Shown piece by piece: positions 5,855-11,328 of a stretch of 11,328 nucleotides of DNA. Source of the stretch: Saprospiraceae bacterium (lineage in GTDB: Bacteria > Bacteroidota > Bacteroidia > Chitinophagales > Saprospiraceae); the NCBI GenBank assembly GCA_020630455.1, contig JAHDBK010000070.1, positions 1 through 11,328 of the forward strand. The letters run 5' to 3'. Position numbers and translations under genes: made by a program. Positions within the stretch are counted from its first letter, which is position 1. Each line of letters opens with the position of its first letter. The notes beneath the pieces were generated by a model. The model saw nothing but the letters and a program-made list of their open reading frames with translations. It was not told the origin of the DNA and made no database searches.

Positions 5855-8380
5855 ATGCTTAAGAAATACCTTAGTATAATTTTTATTTTATTCTTTTCTA
5901 TGAATATCTCATTCGCTCAAATGTCAAAGTTAAAAAGAGCGGATAAGGCTTTTGATGAATTAAATTATCAAGAAGCGATAGAGTTATATAGTGAGATATT
6001 GAGTAAAACGGAAGTTAATGAAGCTAAAATTAGATTAGCTGAATGTTATCGCAAAGTTAGCAATACTGTAGAAGCAGAATATTGGTATGGGCAAATCGTC
6101 AATCTACCAGAATCTGAATCTATCCATAAATTATATTATGGAATGATGCTACAAACTAACGGCAAGTGCGACTTAGCTAAAGAATGGTACAAAAAATATG
6201 TTTTAGAAGTTCCTGATGATTTAAGAGGACAGTACTTAGTAAAAGCATGTGATTATACAGATGAATTAATGACTAAAAATGGAGATATTTACGAAATCGA
6301 AAATATGCCATTTAATACTAACTTGGATGACTTTAGTCCTATGTTCTTTAGTGAGGGGATTGTATTTTCTTCAGAATATCAAGATTCTGGAAACCCTATC
6401 AAGAGAACACATACTTGGACAGGTAATCCTTTCTTAGAATTATATTATGTTGAGAGAAACCAAACAAGCAAGAAAAAATTAGAATACGAATACAGTAAAT
6501 CAAGCGAATTTTCTAATCGTCTGAATTCTAGATTCCACGATGCAGCAGTATGTTTTAATGATGATCAAAGTGAAATTTATTTTACTAGAAATAACTATAA
6601 TGGAAAAGATGATGCTGGAGCGATACGCTTAAAAATTTATACTGCTCAAAAAGAAGGATATGTTTGGGGTTCTTTAGAAAGTTTCCCTTTTAATAGTAAT
6701 GAATATTCTGTAGCTCATCCTACATTAAGCCCAGATGGAAAAAGACTATTCTTTGCTTCTGATATGCCTGGTGGATTCGGAGGTATGGATTTATATTATT
6801 CTGATAATGATAATGGTCGTTGGGGACCTCCTATGAATTTAGGACCTGGAATCAATACTGAAGGACACGAAGTATTTCCTTATGTATCTCCAGATAATAG
6901 AGTGTTTTTTGCATCTGACGGACACGTTGGATTAGGTGGCTTAGACATTTACTATATGGAAATCAAAGAAAACAACCAATTTGGAGAAATTAACAATATG
7001 GGACACCCTATTAATTCTACTAGTGATGATTTTGGAATCATAATGCATCCTGACGGAGCTTTCGGATATTTCTCTTCAGATAGAGATGGAGGCATGGGTG
7101 ATGATGATATTTATTCTTTCAAAAAAATGGCTGCCAAAATGGAGGTTCTAGTATATGATGAAAAAACAATGGAACCATTAAGAGAAGCAACAGTAATCAA
7201 TGAATGTGATGGTAAAGAATACACAACTAATATTGCAGGTATCGTTTTCTTAGATCAAAAATTAGAAAAGTGTTGTACTTTCTCAGCTGCTAAAGAAGAA
7301 TATATAGGAAACAGCCTTGAAGGGTGTACTAAAAACGCCGATATTGGAGAAAGTATCTTAGTCGAAATACCACTTAAAAAAGAATTGGTATTTGATATAG
7401 AAGGTATTGTTTATGATGAAATTACAAACCAAGCTATCGAAGGAGCTACAATTGAATTACAATCAGAATGTAATAAGGAACCAATGACTACGGTAACAGA
7501 TAAAGATGGTAAATATTATTTTAAAATAAATGAAGAATGTTGTTATACTGTAAAAGCAAACTATGCTCCACATTATTTAGCTACTCGTTCTAAAGAACAA
7601 TGTACTAAAGATTTGGATAAAAGTACTACACTTTTACAAAACATATACCTAGCCCCAGTTATTCCAACGAATACTGTAGCTTCAAATAATAATACAAGTA
7701 GTAATACTACTACAAGTACAACAAATTCTAGTAATTCTACTTTTAATAATAATACATCAACTTATCCATCTTCAAATAATAGTAGTTCAAGTTCTTATGT
7801 AACAAATAATAGTTCACAATACAATTCTACTAATAATTCTACTGTGAATACTATTTCTAATAATAATGGGGTCTCTACACAAAGCCATAATACAATTACT
7901 ACACAAACTTCTTCAGGGTTTGGACAAGGTCAAACTCCAGGTACTTATTTACTTCATATCTATTATGATTTTGACCAAGCATATATTAGAGATGATGCAT
8001 TACCTGAATTAGAAAAATTGTATAGAATGCTTCAAGATAATCCATCTTATGTATTGGAAATTGGTTCTCACACAGATTCTAGAGGTTCTTATAGGTATAA
8101 TCAAAGATTATCTCAAAGAAGAGCAGAGTCTGTTGTAAGGTGGTTAAAAGCAAAAGGAGTAAACTCTAACAGGCTGATTTCAAAAGGCTACGGAGAAGGA
8201 GTCAATGTCAATAATTGTGTAAATAATATCCCTTGTAGTGAGGAAGAACACCAACGCAATAGAAGAACAGAATTTAAAATTGTAGGTTACTACGATAGCA
8301 ATGGAAACTATACTGATATAGTAAAATCATCACAACCAACACAAATTGCTGTGGATAGATGTGAAGGTTGCCCATTCTAA
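5855..8380 (+). CDS. PorE-like OmpA family protein (TPR, beta-propeller, CRD, OmpA C-terminal), copy 1
   Basis: 841 residues. A Sec signal peptide ends near SFA (residue 21) with no lipobox cysteine. Then come TPR-like helices (about 24-135, with KAFDELNYQEAIELYSEIL and AECYRKVSNTVEAEYWYGQI). PD40/WD40-like blades span about 155-424, with repeats such as SPDGKRLFFASDMPGGFGG, FFASDGHVGLGGLDIYY and FGYFSSDRDGGMGDDDIYSF. Two carboxypeptidase-regulatory-like domains follow (about 427-508 and 512-600). Next is an uncharged Asn/Ser/Thr-rich linker (about 602-690), then an OmpA C-terminal domain (698-811) with SHTDSRG (Asp741) and the NQRLSQRRA helix (749-757), the usual peptidoglycan-binding positions. 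The order matches PorE of P. gingivalis, a T9SS component bridging envelope complexes to peptidoglycan; that PorE is a lipoprotein, whereas this protein should be soluble in the periplasm. Of 16 cysteines, 15 align with the next gene's product, including the terminal CEGCPF. Probable partner of the PorP-like protein. Confidence 0.92.
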   Translation: MLKKYLSIIFILFFSMNISFAQMSKLKRADKAFDELNYQEAIELYSEILSKTEVNEAKIRLAECYRKVSNTVEAEYWYGQIVNLPESESIHKLYYGMMLQTNGKCDLAKEWYKKYVLEVPDDLRGQYLVKACDYTDELMTKNGDIYEIENMPFNTNLDDFSPMFFSEGIVFSSEYQDSGNPIKRTHTWTGNPFLELYYVERNQTSKKKLEYEYSKSSEFSNRLNSRFHDAAVCFNDDQSEIYFTRNNYNGKDDAGAIRLKIYTAQKEGYVWGSLESFPFNSNEYSVAHPTLSPDGKRLFFASDMPGGFGGMDLYYSDNDNGRWGPPMNLGPGINTEGHEVFPYVSPDNRVFFASDGHVGLGGLDIYYMEIKENNQFGEINNMGHPINSTSDDFGIIMHPDGAFGYFSSDRDGGMGDDDIYSFKKMAAKMEVLVYDEKTMEPLREATVINECDGKEYTTNIAGIVFLDQKLEKCCTFSAAKEEYIGNSLEGCTKNADIGESILVEIPLKKELVFDIEGIVYDEITNQAIEGATIELQSECNKEPMTTVTDKDGKYYFKINEECCYTVKANYAPHYLATRSKEQCTKDLDKSTTLLQNIYLAPVIPTNTVASNNNTSSNTTTSTTNSSNSTFNNNTSTYPSSNNSSSSSYVTNNSSQYNSTNNSTVNTISNNNGVSTQSHNTITTQTSSGFGQGQTPGTYLLHIYYDFDQAYIRDDALPELEKLYRMLQDNPSYVLEIGSHTDSRGSYRYNQRLSQRRAESVVRWLKAKGVNSNRLISKGYGEGVNVNNCVNNIPCSEEEHQRNRRTEFKIVGYYDSNGNYTDIVKSSQPTQIAVDRCEGCPF

Positions 8381-8578
8381 TACAATAAGATATATATTAT
8401 AACTAAAAGTATGTGTTAATTTAGTATGACAAATGATACAATTTATGAAAAAAATGTCGTATTTTGTGGTGATTTTCAACGCTTTAATAAGAACCGACGC
8501 ATTTTTCAACCACGATATTGTTCAATTAAGAACATTCAAAATTTAATTTATTTTTATTTAATTAAAGACTATACTACT

Positions 8579-11242
8579 ATGAGAGCAAGACTTCACTTTA
8601 TTCTTATTGCGTCTGCTATTTTATTTACTTTTGGTAATGCCAATGCTCAATCAGCTTCTAAACTAAAAGCTGTAAAGCATAAAATGGACATCCTAGATTA
8701 CCAAGGAGCCATTATGGACTACAACCAAATCTTAACCAAACACGACAATACCGAAGCTAAAGTAAATTTGGCTGAATGTTATCGTAAAGTCAGCGATACC
8801 GAAAATGCTGAATATTGGTACGGACAAGTGGTTATGTTAGATGAAGCACAGCCCGAACATTGGCTATACTATGGCTATATGCTTCAAAGAAATGGCAAAT
8901 GCGACCTAGCACGTCCTTGGTTTGAAAAATTTGTAGAAGCAAGACCTGATGACACGCGTGGCCGTCACCTTTTAAGAGCTTGTGATTACGAAGAAGAACT
9001 ACTTAAAAAGAACGATGGAATTTATACCATTGAACACATGCCTTTCAATACAGGCTTAGATGATTTTAGCCCAATGTATTACGGTGACGGATTAGTATTC
9101 GCATCTGAAAGTGCTGACCAAGGTCCTGTAAAAAGGCTTCACTGTTGGACAGGTAATCCTTTCCTTGAATTAATGTATGTAAAAAGAGAAGAAAAAGATT
9201 CTTCTGCTTGTTTATACGACTATGGTGACCCAGAAAAATTATCTGCCAAATTGAATACAAAATATCACGATGCGGTAATCGCAGTTGATAAAGAAGATAA
9301 TAAAGTTTATTTTACTAGAAATAACTTAGTTGATGGTAGAGCTAGAAAAGATGATGAAGGTGTCATTCGCCTTAAAATACTTTCTGCTGATGTAAAAGGA
9401 AGTGGTGAAAATGCTTCTTTCTCTAATATCGAAAGCCTACCATTCAATAGTGATGAATATTCAGTAGCCCATCCTGCTTTAACTCCTGATGGTAAATTTT
9501 TATACTTTGCTTCTGATATGCCAGGAGGATTTGGTGGTATGGACTTATACGTTTCTGAATCAGAAGATGGTCGTTGGGGACCGCCTATTAACTTAGGTCC
9601 TAAATTAAATACTGAAGGACATGAAGTATTTCCTTTCTTTGCTCATGATGGTAATCTTTATTATGCATCTGATGGACATGTTGGTCTTGGTGGTTTAGAT
9701 ATTTACCATGTAAAGAAAAAAGAAGGATTCAATGAATGGGGAGATATCATCAACATTGGTGCTCCTATTAATAGCGTTGACGATGATTTTTCTTATATTA
9801 TTAATGAAGATAAAACTTGTGGATATTTCACATCGGATAGAGAAGGTGGATTTGGAGATGATGACATCTATTCATTCCGTAGAGATGCTGCTACTTTAGA
9901 ACTTTTTGTTTATGATGAAAAAACAGGAGAACCTATCGAAGGAGCAATGGTTATCAATGATTGTACAGGAGAAGAATTAGTAACTGATGCAGAAGGTAAA
10001 GCATACGTTGAACAAAAACTCAACCAATGTTGTAACTTCGCTGCTTCTAAAGATACTTATGATGACAATACCAAAGAAGGTTGTACTGAAGCCGTTTCTG
10101 GAGAAACCATCTTAGTAGAAATTCCTCTTTCTAGACCTACAGAATGTTTTGTCTATGGAAATGTTAGCACTGCGGGAACACCTCTTTCTAATGTTACGGT
10201 AATGTTGACCCCAGAATGCGGCGAACCTGTTCAAGAAACATTCACAGATAATGATGGCAATTATAAATTTGAATTGAAAGATTCTTGTTGTTATGAAATT
10301 ACTATTGATTATGATAAAAATGTTTACCTCAATCCATTAGCTAAAAATGTATGTACAATGGACGATGAAGGCAGACAAGTAGAAAATTGTGATAGCTTAA
10401 CAGCGAATTTCATACTAAAACCTCATCAAGCTCCTGTTACTCAAACACCTAATCCACAAACAGGTCCTAAAATATATGAAGATCCTGAAACAGGAGACCC
10501 AATAGGACCTGGCGACCCAGGTTATGATGATATTGCAAAAAATGATCCAGATAATCCTGATTATTATGATCCAAATGATCCTGAATTCGTAGACAATTAT
10601 CCAGTTCCTGACCCATACCCTACTCCAGGACCAGGACCGGGACCAGGCACAATTTATCCTCCAGGAGATATTCCTTTTGCTCCAGGTGTAGCGACAGATC
10701 CTAGTGCAGTAAGTGGAGACCCATTAGTTTGTTGTGGAGTATATGAAAACTTGACGACTTCTGACGGAGGTACTTTTGAGGTGAGTCCAAGTGTTACAGA
10801 TAATTTTGACGGAGGAGCTGTTCCTTATTTATTACATATTTATTATGATTTTGATCAATCTTATATCAGAACAGATGCAGAATCTGAATTGAGAAAATTA
10901 ATGACTTTCTTGAGTGACAATCCAGATATTGTTGTAGAAATTGGTTCACATACCGATTCAAGAGGTTCTAATTCTTATAATAATAGATTATCTCAAAGAC
11001 GTTCTGAATCTGTAGTGCGTTGGTTGAAAGAACAAGGAGTAGATGGTTCTCGTTTACAAGCTGCAGGTTATGGCGAAGCACAAAATGTAAACAATTGTGC
11101 TAACGAAGTACCTTGTAGCGAACAAGAACACCAACTGAACCGTAGAACGGAGTTCAAGGTAGTTGGATTGACTGACGGAACTATGTTCTCTAAACCAAGA
11201 GATAATGTAAGAGGACAAGGATGTGAAGGTTGTCCATTCTAA
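8579..11242 (+). CDS. PorE-like OmpA family protein, copy 2 (tandem paralogue)
   Basis: 887 residues from the ATG at 8579. The frame is open 51 codons further upstream (to 8426), but the signal peptide (cleavage near ANA, residue 23) begins at 8579, so the upstream part is leader. Domain order equals copy 1: TPR (about 27-138), PD40-like blades (about 160-433), two carboxypeptidase-regulatory-like domains (about 438-518 and 521-615), linker, and OmpA domain (750-863; SHTDSRG, NNRLSQRRS). By eye the OmpA domains are identical at 82 of 114 positions without gaps. The linker (about 616-715) is unrelated: proline-, aspartate- and glycine-rich, with PDNPDYYDPNDPEF and a PGPGPGPG run, followed by an extra Cys-Cys (718-719). 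The tail CEGCPF is shared. There are 22 cysteines and no lipobox. The 198-nt gap after copy 1 has no exact promoter match, so co-transcription or an unseen promoter are both possible. A strong terminator follows 22 nt after the stop. Probable peptidoglycan-anchored partner of the PorP-like protein. Confidence 0.91.
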   Translation: MRARLHFILIASAILFTFGNANAQSASKLKAVKHKMDILDYQGAIMDYNQILTKHDNTEAKVNLAECYRKVSDTENAEYWYGQVVMLDEAQPEHWLYYGYMLQRNGKCDLARPWFEKFVEARPDDTRGRHLLRACDYEEELLKKNDGIYTIEHMPFNTGLDDFSPMYYGDGLVFASESADQGPVKRLHCWTGNPFLELMYVKREEKDSSACLYDYGDPEKLSAKLNTKYHDAVIAVDKEDNKVYFTRNNLVDGRARKDDEGVIRLKILSADVKGSGENASFSNIESLPFNSDEYSVAHPALTPDGKFLYFASDMPGGFGGMDLYVSESEDGRWGPPINLGPKLNTEGHEVFPFFAHDGNLYYASDGHVGLGGLDIYHVKKKEGFNEWGDIINIGAPINSVDDDFSYIINEDKTCGYFTSDREGGFGDDDIYSFRRDAATLELFVYDEKTGEPIEGAMVINDCTGEELVTDAEGKAYVEQKLNQCCNFAASKDTYDDNTKEGCTEAVSGETILVEIPLSRPTECFVYGNVSTAGTPLSNVTVMLTPECGEPVQETFTDNDGNYKFELKDSCCYEITIDYDKNVYLNPLAKNVCTMDDEGRQVENCDSLTANFILKPHQAPVTQTPNPQTGPKIYEDPETGDPIGPGDPGYDDIAKNDPDNPDYYDPNDPEFVDNYPVPDPYPTPGPGPGPGTIYPPGDIPFAPGVATDPSAVSGDPLVCCGVYENLTTSDGGTFEVSPSVTDNFDGGAVPYLLHIYYDFDQSYIRTDAESELRKLMTFLSDNPDIVVEIGSHTDSRGSNSYNNRLSQRRSESVVRWLKEQGVDGSRLQAAGYGEAQNVNNCANEVPCSEQEHQLNRRTEFKVVGLTDGTMFSKPRDNVRGQGCEGCPF

Positions 11243-11264
11243 TGATATTATTTTTTATTAAATA

Positions 11265-11302
11265 AAAAAAGGAGATAAACAAATTTGTTTATCTCCTTTT
11301 TT
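11265..11302. terminator. Strong bidirectional intrinsic terminator
   Basis: A perfect 19+19-bp palindrome: AAAAAAGGAGATAAACAAA with its exact reverse complement. As RNA it gives a 10-bp GGAGAUAAAC/GUUUAUCUCC stem, an AAAUUU loop, and U6 after it, with A6 before it, so it works in either direction. It starts 22 nt after the stop of the second PorE-like gene and closes the rightward unit. No further gene starts in the remaining 26 bases. Confidence 0.93.
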
Positions 11303-11328
11303 ATATTTGCATTTTTTTATTTGTTTTT

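Noticed and set aside
6311..7130. Propeller region considered as an independent enzyme (lactonase or TolB-like)
   Set aside because: It is continuous with the TPR, regulatory-like and OmpA domains in one frame, and the PD40-type repeats fit the PorE architecture.
8542..8566. TTTAATT/AATTAAA inverted repeat in the leader of PorE-like copy 2
   Set aside because: Pure A/T low-complexity sequence; such pairings are expected by chance.
8426..8578. 51-codon in-frame extension upstream of PorE-like copy 2
   Set aside because: It would bury the signal peptide beginning at 8579, has no counterpart in the paralogue, and is not preceded by a recognisable start signal. It is more likely untranslated leader.
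9066..9260. Minus-strand 64-codon open frame opposite PorE-like copy 2
   Set aside because: Antisense shadow of the propeller-encoding region; no supporting motif or initiation signal.

Overview
This AT-rich window looks like chromosomal DNA of a member of the Bacteroidota. The evidence is a PorP/SprF-family outer-membrane protein next to two PorE-like proteins (TPR, beta-propeller, carboxypeptidase-regulatory-like and OmpA C-terminal domains), a DUF1800-DUF1501 gene pair of the kind common in this phylum, mostly absent Shine-Dalgarno sequences, and two exact matches to the Bacteroidota -7 promoter element TAnnTTTG. A Saprospira- or Chitinophaga-like lineage is possible, but the sequence alone does not settle the class.

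Layout: the left part (142-4281) is read leftwards: purB (adenylosuccinate lyase), then a DUF1800 protein, then a DUF1501 protein with a Tat-like leader. purB and the DUF1800 gene are separated by a compact nested inverted-repeat element (2878-2939) that can fold as a three-way junction in the purB transcript. It starts inside the purB stop codon and ends in a U-run, so it is probably a terminator. A -7-like box follows it, suggesting that DUF1800-DUF1501 is its own transcription unit. A 425-bp non-coding divergent region (4282-4706) separates this block from the right part.

The right part (4707-11242) is read rightwards: a PorP/SprF-like outer-membrane protein followed by two tandem paralogous PorE-like proteins of 841 and 887 residues. 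It closes with a very strong bidirectional intrinsic terminator (11265-11302). From family knowledge, PorP/SprF-type proteins act with the type IX secretion system (T9SS) or gliding machinery at the outer membrane, and PorE-type proteins link such complexes to peptidoglycan through an OmpA-like domain. The cassette therefore probably builds an envelope-anchored T9SS-associated assembly. No cargo protein with a T9SS C-terminal signal is visible here.

Three start codons were placed downstream of the longest open frame (DUF1800, purB and the second PorE-like gene), using family N-termini, ATG preference and signal-peptide position. No tRNA, rRNA, CRISPR array, insertion sequence or phage gene was seen. 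I found no clearly new biological system. The most notable features are the three-way-junction element after purB and the tandem PorE-like pair, whose folded domains and cysteines are conserved while their linkers are completely different.
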